Notes: generated by a model from the letters alone, not told the origin. Shown: positions 19,981-28,673, numbered from the stretch's first letter. The stretch is DNA of 64,000 bases from Spartobacteria bacterium UBA695 (GCA_002298145.1 DBMP01000021.1:1-64000); one strand, 5' to 3'. Numbers and translations: made by a program.

Positions 19981-20668
19981 CCCCCAACGGCGATAAAGAT
20001 ACCGCCGCGTTCGACCTGCCCAACCGGACCACGTTGCAAACAGCGACCTCCAGCACCAACCTGCTCTATCAATACACCTACGAGCACGACCTTGCGGGGA
20101 ACGTTACCAAAATCGGGGAAAATTATGCCGGGGGAATTAACAATCGGACCGTCAACAACACCTACAACGTGATCAACCGTTTGAGCATCGAGGCGGTCAG
20201 CGCAACCAACGCCGTCACCATGGCCTACACCTACGACACAGCCAACAACCGCCTCTCAAAAGTCGTGACGGGCGGAAGCAATGCGGGTACAACCGGCTAC
20301 ACGTACAACGCCTTGAACCAGCTCACCCAATACAGCGACAGCCAGCAAGCGGTCGCGCTGAGTTACGACGCGAACGGGAACCGGGCCGCGCGCACGGTCA
20401 CCGGAGGAACGGCGTCGGGGGTGGACACGTACGGCTACGACTACGAGAACCGCCTCGTCACCCTCGCCAAAGGCGCGGGAGCAGTCAGCGGGACGTTACG
20501 AGTACGTCTACGACTACCGCACCCGGCGGGTGGTCCGGGACGAAACCGCAGCGGGCAGAGTCAGCACCAACGTCGTCTTTAGCGGTGGGCTTAGCGTACA
20601 GGAGCACGCTGCTGGCTCGACCTACGCTTCGGTGGAATACATCCGTGGCAGCGACTACGACGGAGGGT
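19981..20668 (+). pseudogene. Third RHS core fragment, frameshifted and truncated
   Basis: YD repeats homologous to about 14606-15295 of the giant gene are present but clearly more diverged. The frame opens with PNGDKDTAAF and carries several YxYDxxNR motifs. At about 20500 one extra base shifts the frame; without it the product would read SGTYEYVYDYRTRRVV, as in the parent. The fragment stops at RGSDYDGG, before the DPEG junction, so it carries no toxin tip. It abuts the recombinase remnant on the other strand. Confidence 0.85.
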
Positions 20669-20689
20669 ACGTAAAAGCGAAGCACGTAT

Positions 20690-20923
20690 GTACACAGGCT
20701 CCTGCCCGGCATGCTCCATGATGGAGTTGATGACGGTGCGGGCTTGGGCCTCAGTAAGCCGTCCTTCGGAGGCTTGAGTAGCGGCCTTTTCCCACTCGAC
20801 GGCCATTTTCAGCGCGGTGGTGCGATTCTTCGTTTTGGTGGACCGGGTAGTCCGGACTCCGTTCGAGTCCGTGAAGCAGGCGTACCAGAATTTACTCTTG
20901 GGATGTTTGCGGACGCTGGCCAT
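20690..20923 (-). pseudogene. 5' remnant of a tyrosine recombinase/integrase gene
   Basis: The frame starting at ATG 20923 reads MASVRKHPKSKFWYACFTDS followed by a basic, helical segment, as in the arm-binding N-terminus of phage-type integrases. About 75-80 residues resemble the family. The frame then runs into unrelated sequence next to the RHS fragment. The core-binding and catalytic domains (R-H-R-Y residues) are absent, so the island can no longer excise with this gene. Its 5' end faces the tRNA fragment, the usual layout of tRNA-integrated elements. The exact break is uncertain. Confidence 0.75.
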
Positions 20924-20951
20924 TTCGGGTAACAACAATAGTAACAACGTC

Positions 20952-21024
20952 TGCCTATGTCGAAGAGATTTTGTTGTGTTGATGAAGAAGCACTTACGAT
21001 GACTAAAGAGGCCGGAATCGCCAT
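20952..21024. repeat. 73-bp imperfect direct repeat, copy 2
   Basis: This is the partner of 1-73 (61 of 73 bases identical, no gaps). It fills the space between the integrase start and the tRNA 3' fragment, where integrase arm sites and the attachment core usually lie. Confidence 0.75.
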
Positions 21025-21052
21025 GCGGGTTCGATTCCCGCTACCCGCTCCA
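21025..21052 (+). other. 3' fragment of a tRNA (probably tRNA-Gly), att half-site
   Basis: The sequence gives a T-stem GCGGG/CCCGC with loop TTCGATT, then a seven-base acceptor strand TACCCGC, discriminator T and encoded CCA. A 5' partner GCGGGTA would fit tRNA-Gly. No D-arm or anticodon arm precedes it, so it is not a working tRNA. It is what remains at one end when an element integrates into a tRNA gene. The intact tRNA should lie beyond the other end. Confidence 0.8.
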
Positions 21053-21240
21053 ATTTACTGAATCAAAGGTAATTACTTCAGGTGCTTTGATGGCCGTTGG
21101 GCAGTTCGGCCAGCTTGCCCTTTTTCGTTGCCGTCCGTGCCTACGTTGACGGCGGAGCCCCCGGCGGCAAAAAGTAAGTCCTCCTCAGCCTCGATCGGCT
21201 GGTACCGTTGCGTGGAGATCCCGCGGGCGCAGCTAGAGCC

Positions 21241-22305
21241 TCAGGCGCATTTTCCTCGCCCGAGGTATTCCAGGAGGTCGCTGATTTTCACCCGCGCGCC
21301 GCAAGTGACCAGATCGCCGCCGCCGTAGTAGAGCTCCAGATTGCCGTCGCCGAGGTCCACTGTGCCGTTGTGAAAAACAATGTTCGGCATGAAGCCGCCG
21401 CGCACTTCGTAATCGGCCTCCGGGATGAAGAACGGTTCGTTGGGGCGGGAGAGGATGCGCCATGGTTGCTCCAAGTCGAGCAGCATGGCCCCCAGGCAAT
21501 AGCGGGTTTGGTAATCGGCGGCGTGGTAGAACGCCAGCCAGCCGTGCTCGGTTTTGATCGGCGCGGAGCCGGAGCCGACGCGCTCGCAATCCCAGGACCC
21601 TGGCCGCGGACCGGCCACAATGTGATGCCGCCCCCAGTCCAGGAGGTTGCTCGAAGAGGCCAGCCAAATGGACGGTTTGCCCAAATGGAAGGTCGCCGGA
21701 CGGTGGAAGGCATGGTAGCGGCCGTTGATTTTTTCCGGGAAGATGGCCACGTCTTTATTGTCGGGGCCGAATACAGTCCCTAGTCGCTCAAACGTTTTGA
21801 AATCCCGGGTGCGTGTGAGCGCGGTGACGACGCCGTGGGGCGAGACGGCCGTGTAGTTGATATAATAGTCTTCCTCCATCCGAGTGATTCGGGCGTCTTC
21901 GATCCCGAATGATTCGTAGGGGCCGCACGGGTAAAGCAGCGGCTGGGCGTCGGCTGTGAAATGGATGCCGTCATCGGAGACCGCCAGGCGCAGGTGGCTT
22001 AGGCTCGTTACGTAGCTCTCGCCTTTGTAGGTAAAGATGCGCGGATCATTTTGCTGGAAATCCGGGTCATCCCGGCGGAAGCGCAGGACTTCTGTTTTGC
22101 CTGTTTCGGGATTGACGATGGGGGTGGCCACGTAGCCCTTCTCCGGAATGGGGGTTTCGGCGACGCGCATGAGGATCAGGCGCTGGCCCTTGAAGAGTGT
22201 CGCCGCTGGGTTAAAGACGCACAGTACCTGGAAATCGGGCCGCGATGGCTGGATGTTGGCGGGCGTGAAAAGGGGGTTGGTGGGTAAACGGTGAATGATC
22301 GGCAT
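21241..22305 (-). CDS. GH130-family glycoside phosphorylase/hydrolase
   Basis: This is a 354-residue cytoplasmic protein of the five-bladed propeller type. Recognisable GH130 features are an FNPA segment near the N-terminus, NDPRIF, GIEDARI, and GPDNKDVAIFPEKI followed by HRP. Most family members phosphorolyse beta-mannosides or mannosyl-GlcNAc/glucose. The exact substrate cannot be read from the sequence, and some branches hydrolyse instead. I chose ATG 22305 rather than the longer frame to 22335. It is the first gene after the island end. Confidence 0.85.
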   Translation of the reverse strand: MPIIHRLPTNPLFTPANIQPSRPDFQVLCVFNPAATLFKGQRLILMRVAETPIPEKGYVATPIVNPETGKTEVLRFRRDDPDFQQNDPRIFTYKGESYVTSLSHLRLAVSDDGIHFTADAQPLLYPCGPYESFGIEDARITRMEEDYYINYTAVSPHGVVTALTRTRDFKTFERLGTVFGPDNKDVAIFPEKINGRYHAFHRPATFHLGKPSIWLASSSNLLDWGRHHIVAGPRPGSWDCERVGSGSAPIKTEHGWLAFYHAADYQTRYCLGAMLLDLEQPWRILSRPNEPFFIPEADYEVRGGFMPNIVFHNGTVDLGDGNLELYYGGGDLVTCGARVKISDLLEYLGRGKCA

Positions 22306-22476
22306 AGGTCCGCGCGTCCACAGTGCCAATACCACCGTGGCCTCTCATGACTACCCATCGGCGAGAACGGCCGACTTCACAACCTCTATTTTCCTGCGTG
22401 CACGGTACTGCACCGCACCGCGCCGCGTGGTTTGCCCCGGAGCAATTCCCTGCCCTTTGACGGTATGTTAGCCGAT

Positions 22477-23079
22477 CTACAATTCGGCTGGGTAGCCAAC
22501 GCACTGGGTATAGAGTGCTTCCCGTTGGCCTTGCAGCCCGAGCAGTTTCCCCAGCGCCTCTCTGTCGATCGAGCCGCAGACAACCGTGGCGAGGTCTTCG
22601 GAGGCGCAGTAGAGGTAGATGTTCTGGCTGATGAAGCCGCTGTCGGCGTGGACGAGTTCGCGGTTGAGCTTGGCGATGTCGCCCACGAGGACGATGTCTG
22701 CTGCCGCGTTGGCCGCGAAGGCTTGTTTGCCGGTTGCTGGCCGGTGGTCTCCGGTGATTTTTTGGAGGAGCTTGTTGGCCTTGGCGTCGTAGAGGTAGAC
22801 GCCTTCTTTCAGGAAAACGTAGAGCTCCATTTCCTGCTGGTTGCGGGCGCTGGGGGCCGTGCGTTTGCCGGGGCGGTTAAAGCCATAGGCGGCCCAAAGG
22901 AGATTGGAGAGCGTTTGCGGGGGCAGAGCGCGGTCGCTGAACTGGCGGGATGTTTTGCGGGCGGCAAGCGCCTGCATGAGCGGTTTGCCGCCGCTGGTTT
23001 GAGGGGCGGGCAGGGCGATGTCCTGCGCGAAGGCCAGCGATGCGGAGAGCGTAAGGAGCAGAATGGCGATGGTTTTCAT
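22477..23079 (-). CDS. Exported nitroreductase-family (SagB-like) oxidoreductase
   Basis: This is a 200-residue protein with a clear signal peptide (MKTIAILLLTLSASLAFAQ). The rest has the nitroreductase fold pattern: RKTSRQFSDRALPPQTLSNL, LWAAYGFNRP, TAPSARNQQEM, and a C-terminal VGYPAEL. Such proteins bind FMN and reduce or oxidise small organics. A secreted, single-domain form of this kind is common in several Bacteroidota and Verrucomicrobiota genomes, but the substrate is unknown. Confidence 0.85.
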   Translation of the reverse strand: MKTIAILLLTLSASLAFAQDIALPAPQTSGGKPLMQALAARKTSRQFSDRALPPQTLSNLLWAAYGFNRPGKRTAPSARNQQEMELYVFLKEGVYLYDAKANKLLQKITGDHRPATGKQAFAANAAADIVLVGDIAKLNRELVHADSGFISQNIYLYCASEDLATVVCGSIDREALGKLLGLQGQREALYTQCVGYPAEL

Positions 23080-23303
23080 AAAAATAGTTCCAAATAGTTC
23101 CAGATCGATGCGGAAGTAAGTGAATGCAGCCCGATGGCACGTCGGGGAGGGGCCTGGCCGCCAAGCTGGAGGTCAGGCGACCCTGACGGAATTCGGCTTT
23201 GAGCTTACTCGAAGAAAATGGCGCCGAATATCTTTTTCTAGAAGGGGGCGCTTGGGGGATAGGGCGGCTCGGTGCGCCCGGTCCAACGGGTGTAGGCGGG
23301 GAG

Positions 23304-23318
23304 TTCTATAGCTAGAGC
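23304..23318 (+). promoter_or_regulatory. Putative LacI-type operator 1 (TTCTATAGCTAGAGC)
   Basis: It matches the window consensus TTCTATAGCTAGAAC at 14 of 15 positions. The outer TTCTA/TAGAg arms form an interrupted palindrome. It ends 45 bp before the lyase ATG, a position suited to repression. Confidence 0.7.
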
Positions 23319-23363
23319 AGCAAAGAAATTGAGATCGCCCGGGGGGACCCTACTTTGGGGCCG

Positions 23364-25322
23364 ATGCAAAAATCTCCCTCCGTTTTTGCGAGGCTCTCGC
23401 TCCTCGCTGGCGCCTGGCTTGGGCTTCAGTTGGCGTTCTGCGGCGCCAGTGACACTCCTCCCCCTTCCGGTCCGGCGGCCAAGGCCTCGTTATTGCCGGT
23501 GCCCGACCCGGCCCGGATCCGGGAGATCGCTTCTTTTCTCGATGAGCAGCCGCGGGGGACGGGCCCCTCCCTTGACGACCGGAAGGCCTGGGACGAACTG
23601 GCCCGTGACGCGGACCTCAAGAGCAAGACGCTCAAACGTGCCGAGGGGTTCCTCAATGAGCCGACGCCTGAGGTGAGCGAGGCGCTCTGGATGCAGTCCA
23701 TTCGCTCCCGGGATCGCAAGGCGGATGGCCTGATCGACAAGCGCCGCTTCCGCCTCGCCACCTGGGTGCTCGCCGAGGGGATGGAAAACCAGGGCCGTTT
23801 CCTTCCCGCGATTGAAAAGGAGATCGGCGTCATCTGCTCGGAGCCGACGTGGGTTGCGCCTTCGCTCGATTCTCGGGCCCAGGGCTTCCAGTCGCCCGAA
23901 CAGCTGCTCGACCTCGGGGCGGCCATGGTTTCGTGGACGCTCGTCACCGCCGACTCGATGCTCGGCGACCGGCTCTCGGCAACCACGCGCCAGCAGATTC
24001 GCGACAGAGTCCGGGAGCGGATCATCCTTCCCTATCTGGAAAAAACCCGCGGCCAGGGGAAGCCGGAGTGGTGGCGGATTGATAACTATAACTGGAACGC
24101 CGTGGTGCATGGCGGCGTGGTGGGCGTGGCCCTGGCTGTCGACCCCTCGCGGGAAGAGCGCGCGGAGGTGATCGCGTCGGTGGAAAAGGAGCTGCCGTAT
24201 TACCTCCAGGGCTTCCCCTCCGACGGCTATTCGTGGGAGGGGATGGGCTATTGGAAGTACGGCTTTGGCCACTATGTCATGCTTTCCGAGGCGATCCTGC
24301 GGGCGACCCAGGGGAAAGTGAATCTCTACGCGGGGGAAAGCGCCCGGCTGGTGGCCCAGTTCCCCCGGCGCTTCGAGCTGGTCCCGAAGGTCTATCCGGC
24401 CTTTGCCGATTCCCAGTTCATGGAAGAGCCAAGTCTGTGGCTCTACCACATCATCGACCATCGCTATGGGTTGGGAGACGCCGCGCCGCGCGTTTGTAAA
24501 GTGGATAGCATTTTTTCCACGTTCCTCTACGCCTATGGCACGGCGATGACGTTCGATTCCTCCGCCGCGCCGGTCTTTACCGAGGGCGGGGCCGTGGATC
24601 GCGGGCACAAGCTGCGGGATTGGTTTGAGCGCGGCCAGGTGTACATTGGCCGGCTCCCGGAAGGCGCGGCTGGGCTGACGCTGGGCCTCAAGGGGGGCAA
24701 CAACGGAACGCGTCACGGGCATTGCGACCTCGGCTCCTACGTGGTGGCGATGCAGGGGCAGCCGTTGATCGTCGACCCCGGCGCGACGCAGTACACCGGC
24801 GCGACGTTCAGCGCGGAGCGTTACCAAAACCAGATCATCGGCTCCTATGGCCACTCCGTGCCGAAGGTGGCGGGGGACGTACAGCGCGAGGGCTGGCCGG
24901 GCCGCGCCATTGTCACGGGAACCAGCTTTGCTGACGATGCGGACGTAATAACGCTGGATATTTCCAGAGGTTACCAGGTTGCGGAGCTGCGCGGGCTCCT
25001 CCGGCGCTTCGATTACAGCCGGGCAGGGCAGGGGAGCGTGACCGTGACGGACCAGGTGGAGTTTGAAACGCCGCAGGCCTTTGGCACGGCGATGGCCACC
25101 TACGGAGAGGCCCGGGAGGAGCAGCCAGGGGTCTGGATCATTTCGCAAAAAGGGGAGGCGGTGCGGGTGGAGATCACCGCCGACGCTCCCTTAACCGTCA
25201 CGAACGAGACCCTCAAGGACGAATCCCGCGCCGGAAAGGTGCGCCGCCTTGGCATTGATCTGAATGCCCCGTCGGCAAAGGCCACGATCGCGGTCAAGAT
25301 CACCCCCGCCGCCAAGCTCTAG
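23364..25322 (+). CDS. Heparinase II/III-like polysaccharide lyase, exported
   Basis: This is a 652-residue protein with an N-terminal signal or lipoprotein-like segment (a hydrophobic stretch ending LQLAFCG). The long helical first half has WWRIDNYNWNAVVHGG and GYSWEGMGYWKYGFGHY, typical of the alpha/alpha toroid of heparinase II/III-type lyases. The second half is a beta-sandwich with NNGTRHGHCDLGSYVV and DPGATQY, the heparinase II/III signature region. It should cleave an acidic polysaccharide (alginate, glycosaminoglycan or related) outside the cytoplasm. The start was set at ATG 23364, not the upstream TTG. An operator-like palindrome sits 45 bp upstream, and a transporter gene follows after 15 bp. 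Confidence 0.85.
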   Translation: MQKSPSVFARLSLLAGAWLGLQLAFCGASDTPPPSGPAAKASLLPVPDPARIREIASFLDEQPRGTGPSLDDRKAWDELARDADLKSKTLKRAEGFLNEPTPEVSEALWMQSIRSRDRKADGLIDKRRFRLATWVLAEGMENQGRFLPAIEKEIGVICSEPTWVAPSLDSRAQGFQSPEQLLDLGAAMVSWTLVTADSMLGDRLSATTRQQIRDRVRERIILPYLEKTRGQGKPEWWRIDNYNWNAVVHGGVVGVALAVDPSREERAEVIASVEKELPYYLQGFPSDGYSWEGMGYWKYGFGHYVMLSEAILRATQGKVNLYAGESARLVAQFPRRFELVPKVYPAFADSQFMEEPSLWLYHIIDHRYGLGDAAPRVCKVDSIFSTFLYAYGTAMTFDSSAAPVFTEGGAVDRGHKLRDWFERGQVYIGRLPEGAAGLTLGLKGGNNGTRHGHCDLGSYVVAMQGQPLIVDPGATQYTGATFSAERYQNQIIGSYGHSVPKVAGDVQREGWPGRAIVTGTSFADDADVITLDISRGYQVAELRGLLRRFDYSRAGQGSVTVTDQVEFETPQAFGTAMATYGEAREEQPGVWIISQKGEAVRVEITADAPLTVTNETLKDESRAGKVRRLGIDLNAPSAKATIAVKITPAAKL

Positions 25323-25337
25323 CCCCCCGTGCCTCGC

Positions 25338-26717
25338 ATGACCACGGACACCTCAGCCAAACCCTCCGGCAAACGCTGGACCGTCGGCACGCTGACCTAC
25401 ACCACGGGCGGTCTCGTGGTCCTCTTCTTCTGGCTGCTGTGGGGGGATTTCGCCTGGTCGCTCAAGGACCGCTCCGTGCCCTCGGTGGTGCAGCTGTTGC
25501 TGAACAAATACCAGGCGTCTGACCTGCTTTCCGGGCTGCTCATCGGGTCGCTCCCGGCGGCGTTCACGATGATCCTTGGGCCGGTCATCAGCTATCAATC
25601 GGACCGCCACCGGGGCCGCTGGGGGCGGCGGATTCCTTTCCTGCTCATCCCGACGCCGGTCATTGTCTTTTCCATGGCGGGGCTCGCCTTTTGCCCCCAG
25701 CTGGGGAGGGCGCTAAACCAGGCGCTCGGGGCTTGGTCGCCCGGGCTCCATCCTTCGATCCTTATCCTCTTCGCGGTGTTCTGGACCCTCTTCGAGTTTG
25801 CGAGCGTGACGGCGAATTCGGTCTTCAGCGGATTGGTCAATGACGTCGTGCCCGAGCCGGTGCTGGGGCGTTTTTACGGCATGTTCCGGGCGCTGAGCCT
25901 AGTCGCCGGGATCGTGTTCAACTACCAGATGATGGGCAAGGTGGAGACGCACTTCGCCTGGATCTTCCTGGGCATGGGGGCGCTGTATGGCGTGGGCTTC
26001 ACGATGATGTGTTTCAAAGTGAAGGAAGGGGACTACCCTCCGCCGTCCCCGCCCACCCTGCCCCGCCTCAACGGGGGCGGGTTCCTCTCCGCCGCGAAGG
26101 ACTATTTCAAGGAATGCTTTGGGCACTCCTACTACGTTTGGTATTTCGTGGTGATGGCGGTGTCGTGGGCGATGATGCACCCGCTCAATCTTTTCAGCGT
26201 CTACTTTGCCAAGAGCGTGGAGATGAGCATGGATACCTATGGCAAGTGCCTGGCGCTGACGTTCGCCCTCTCGCTGCTCGTCTCCTATCCGCTGGGGGTG
26301 CTGGCCGACCGCCTCCACCCGCTGCGGCTGAGCCTGGGGGTGCAGGGGCTCTACTTTGTGGCGACGCTCCTGGGAGGGATTTTTGCGCGGGACGCCTTTA
26401 CCTTCGGGGTCTTTTACGTGGTCACGGGCGTGCTCGGGGGGACCTGGATTACCGCCGTGGCGTCGCTGGGGCAGCGGCTGTTCCCGCGCTCGAAATTTGC
26501 CCAACTCGGCTCGGCAGCGGGGCTGGTCGGCTGCGCTTTCTCGATCTCCGTGGGGCCGCTGGTGGGCATCTTCCTGGATTACGCGGCCCACATTTACCGC
26601 TATACCTATTTCATGAGCTCCGGGCTGGCCTTAATCGGATTCCTCGGCGGCCTGGTGGTTCATGCCAAGTTCATGGCCCTCGGCGGGCCGAAGCATTACG
26701 TGGCGCCGGAGGTCTGA
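25338..26717 (+). CDS. MFS/GPH-type sugar transporter
   Basis: This is a 459-residue integral membrane protein with about 12 hydrophobic segments. Residues after the second helix include YQSDRHRGRWGRRIPF, the loop 2-3 motif of major facilitator and glycoside-pentoside-hexuronide carriers. It probably imports mono- or oligosaccharides released by the lyase in front of it, with which it forms an operon (15-bp gap). A GTG nine bases upstream (25329) is an alternative start. Confidence 0.85.
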   Translation: MTTDTSAKPSGKRWTVGTLTYTTGGLVVLFFWLLWGDFAWSLKDRSVPSVVQLLLNKYQASDLLSGLLIGSLPAAFTMILGPVISYQSDRHRGRWGRRIPFLLIPTPVIVFSMAGLAFCPQLGRALNQALGAWSPGLHPSILILFAVFWTLFEFASVTANSVFSGLVNDVVPEPVLGRFYGMFRALSLVAGIVFNYQMMGKVETHFAWIFLGMGALYGVGFTMMCFKVKEGDYPPPSPPTLPRLNGGGFLSAAKDYFKECFGHSYYVWYFVVMAVSWAMMHPLNLFSVYFAKSVEMSMDTYGKCLALTFALSLLVSYPLGVLADRLHPLRLSLGVQGLYFVATLLGGIFARDAFTFGVFYVVTGVLGGTWITAVASLGQRLFPRSKFAQLGSAAGLVGCAFSISVGPLVGIFLDYAAHIYRYTYFMSSGLALIGFLGGLVVHAKFMALGGPKHYVAPEV

Positions 26718-26766
26718 GGGCGCGTTTCTTCGCTCACCCCGCATTTTAAACCCGGAGAATCCCATT

Positions 26767-27849
26767 GTGAAACGCAAGCGCAAGGCCTATTCTAGCTATA
26801 GTATGCCCACCCCCAAGGGAGTCGTTACGCAACAGGACATCGCCGACCGCGCCGGTGTCCACATCACCACCGTTTCCCTCGCGCTGCGGGATAACCCCCG
26901 GCTGCCCCCGGCCACGCGCAAACGCATCCAGGACCTCGCCGAGGAGATGGGCTACCGGCCCGACCCGATGCTCTCGGCGCTGACGGTCTACCGCAAGCGG
27001 CTCAAACGGGCCCGGCACCAGGGGGTGCTCGCCTGGCTTTGCCCCTGCGTGAAAGAGGGCGGGTCGGTCCCGAGTAGTACTCAGTACCGCTGCGGGGCTG
27101 TTGAGCGCGGGCAGGAGCTTGGCTACCAGATCGAGGATTTCAGCATCGCCGAGCTGGGGCGTTTTCGGCTCTCGCGCGTTCTGCGCGCCCGGAACATCCA
27201 GGGCTTGCTCATCCCGCCGCAGTCCTTCAACCGCACGCATATTAATTTCGACTGGGAGAACTTTTCCGCGGTCTGTTTCGGGTTTTCCGTCGCGCGGCCC
27301 CGGCTGCACCTCGTCACCAACGCCCAGTACCAGTCCACGCGCACGGCCATGCGCGAGTTGCGCGTGCGGGGCTATCGGCGCATTGGCTTTGTGACCACGC
27401 ACAATATCGACGAGCGCACGAACCTCAATTTTTCCTCCGGCTTTCTCTCCGAGCAACGGCGCTTCAAGCCCTCGGATCAGATCCCGATGCTGATTCTCAA
27501 CGACAGCACGATTCCCGCCGAGTGCGAGGAGTTCGGGCGCTGGTATGGCGAGCACCGCCCCGAGGTCATCCTGGCGCTCTACCGGACGGTGCCGGAGCTC
27601 ATGCGGCGGCTCAACATCGGCTACGGCGAATGCGGCTATGCATCGCTCGATGCCGATCTCGACGGGAACGAATCCGGCATTTGCCAGAACTACCCGCTGT
27701 TGGGGCGTACTGCGGTCGATTTTTTGGTCAAGATGATCCAGAACAACGAGCGCGGCATCCCGGCGGAGCGGACCCAGCTCCTCATCGAGGGCGTGTGGGT
27801 CGATGGGAAGACCATTCGTACCAAGGCCGGCTACCGGGCCGGTTCGTAG
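26767..27849 (+). CDS. LacI-family transcriptional regulator (local regulator)
   Basis: This protein has 360 residues from the GTG at 26767, which has GGAG about nine bases upstream, or 348 from the ATG at 26803. The N-terminal helix-turn-helix reads VTQQDIADRAGVHITTVSLA, followed by a hinge and a periplasmic-binding-like sensor domain containing GYRRIGFVTTH and GYASLDADLDGNESG. It is the only regulator in the carbohydrate cluster. A reverse-orientation operator copy overlaps the ATG at 26803, so I infer autorepression and control of the five other sites. The 3' end overlaps the convergent GH16 gene by 19 bp. Confidence 0.88.
   Translation: MKRKRKAYSSYSMPTPKGVVTQQDIADRAGVHITTVSLALRDNPRLPPATRKRIQDLAEEMGYRPDPMLSALTVYRKRLKRARHQGVLAWLCPCVKEGGSVPSSTQYRCGAVERGQELGYQIEDFSIAELGRFRLSRVLRARNIQGLLIPPQSFNRTHINFDWENFSAVCFGFSVARPRLHLVTNAQYQSTRTAMRELRVRGYRRIGFVTTHNIDERTNLNFSSGFLSEQRRFKPSDQIPMLILNDSTIPAECEEFGRWYGEHRPEVILALYRTVPELMRRLNIGYGECGYASLDADLDGNESGICQNYPLLGRTAVDFLVKMIQNNERGIPAERTQLLIEGVWVDGKTIRTKAGYRAGS
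26789..26803 (-). promoter_or_regulatory. Putative LacI-type operator 2, at the regulator's own start
   Basis: On the minus strand it matches the consensus at 13 of 15 positions. It lies inside the first codons if GTG 26767 is used, or just covers the first base of ATG 26803. Either way it fits autoregulation. Confidence 0.6.
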
Positions 27850-28568
27850 ACGCGAACGTAGTCGACTTCGTAGCGCTGCGGGTAGCTGTCGGCGTCGATC
27901 CCCATTTCGCCGCCCCAGACGCCGCCAACGGCGAGGTTGAGGATGAGGTAGTGGGGGTGATCGAAGGGCCAGGTGCCGTCGCGCGAATCCTCCTTGCGGC
28001 AGGTGAAGTAGATGCGCCCGTCCACCATGAAGTCGAGGTGATCGGCGTGCCACTCCACGGCGTAGACATGGAAGGCGCAGGTTACGTCGGGAACCACGAG
28101 GAAGCCCTTGGCATTATGGTGGGAAGGGTCGCCATAGTGGATATTACTAAAAATTACCCCGGGATGGTGGGCGACGTGTTCGAGGATGTCGATTTCGCCG
28201 CAGCGGGGCCAGTTGACCTCGGGGTAGTTTTCCCCCAGCGTCCAGAAAGCGGGCCAGGTGCCGCGCGCGGCGGGGAGCTTCGCGCGCACTTCCAAGCGGC
28301 CATAGCGCCAGCTCGCCTTGCCGAGCGTGTGGAGGCTCGCCGAGGTGTAGTGCGAGCCCTCCCACTCCTCCTTGCGGGCCTCGATGATGAGCCGCCCCCC
28401 TTCCACGCGGGCATTTTCCGGACGCGAGGCGGTGTAGTATTGCAGCTCGTTGTTACGAACAAGGCCGGTTTCATAGCCCCATTTCGCGGGGTCGGGCAGG
28501 CCGGGGCGCTCGAATTCGTCGGACCAGACGAGCTTCCACTTGAGGGGATCGGGAGAGAATGGCGTCAT
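27831..28568 (-). CDS. GH16-family glucanase-like protein without signal peptide
   Basis: This 245-residue protein is close to a bare GH16 catalytic domain. The catalytic EIDILE motif is at residues 125-130 (E125 nucleophile, D127, E130 acid/base), with WSDEF near the N-terminus and a C-terminal VDYVRVYEP. The family cleaves beta-1,3/1,4-glucans, galactans and related polymers. There is no signal peptide, and an in-frame TAG lies two codons upstream of the ATG, so the protein cannot be extended. It is either cytoplasmic or exported without a Sec signal. An operator-like site lies 46 bp upstream. Confidence 0.88.
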   Translation of the reverse strand: MTPFSPDPLKWKLVWSDEFERPGLPDPAKWGYETGLVRNNELQYYTASRPENARVEGGRLIIEARKEEWEGSHYTSASLHTLGKASWRYGRLEVRAKLPAARGTWPAFWTLGENYPEVNWPRCGEIDILEHVAHHPGVIFSNIHYGDPSHHNAKGFLVVPDVTCAFHVYAVEWHADHLDFMVDGRIYFTCRKEDSRDGTWPFDHPHYLILNLAVGGVWGGEMGIDADSYPQRYEVDYVRVYEPAR

Positions 28569-28614
28569 GCGTCCCTACGATAAGGACCCGGCGGCGAAGA
28601 ACAACCGGCGCGCG

Positions 28615-28629
28615 GTGCTAACTATAGAG
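28615..28629 (-). promoter_or_regulatory. Putative LacI-type operator 3, upstream of GH16
   Basis: On the minus strand it reads CTCTATAGTTAGCAC, 12 of 15 to consensus, the weakest copy. It lies 46 bp upstream of the GH16 ATG and 44 bp (start to start) from operator 4, about four helical turns. Confidence 0.5.
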
Positions 28630-28658
28630 CGGCGGCCTTCAAGCGCGCGGTCAATGCA

Positions 28659-28673
28659 TTCTATAGCTAGAAC
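28659..28673 (+). promoter_or_regulatory. Putative LacI-type operator 4 (TTCTATAGCTAGAAC)
   Basis: This is the consensus copy in the divergent intergenic region, 95 bp before the esterase ATG. With operator 3 it could hold two regulator dimers on the same DNA face. Confidence 0.7.

Noticed and set aside
21025..21052. Functional tRNA gene
   Set aside because: Only the T-arm, acceptor strand and CCA are present; no D-arm, anticodon arm or 5' acceptor strand precedes them.
23490..25148. 552-codon open frame on the minus strand
   Set aside because: It is antisense to the lyase gene, has no family signature, and fits the long open frames that GC-rich coding DNA produces by chance.
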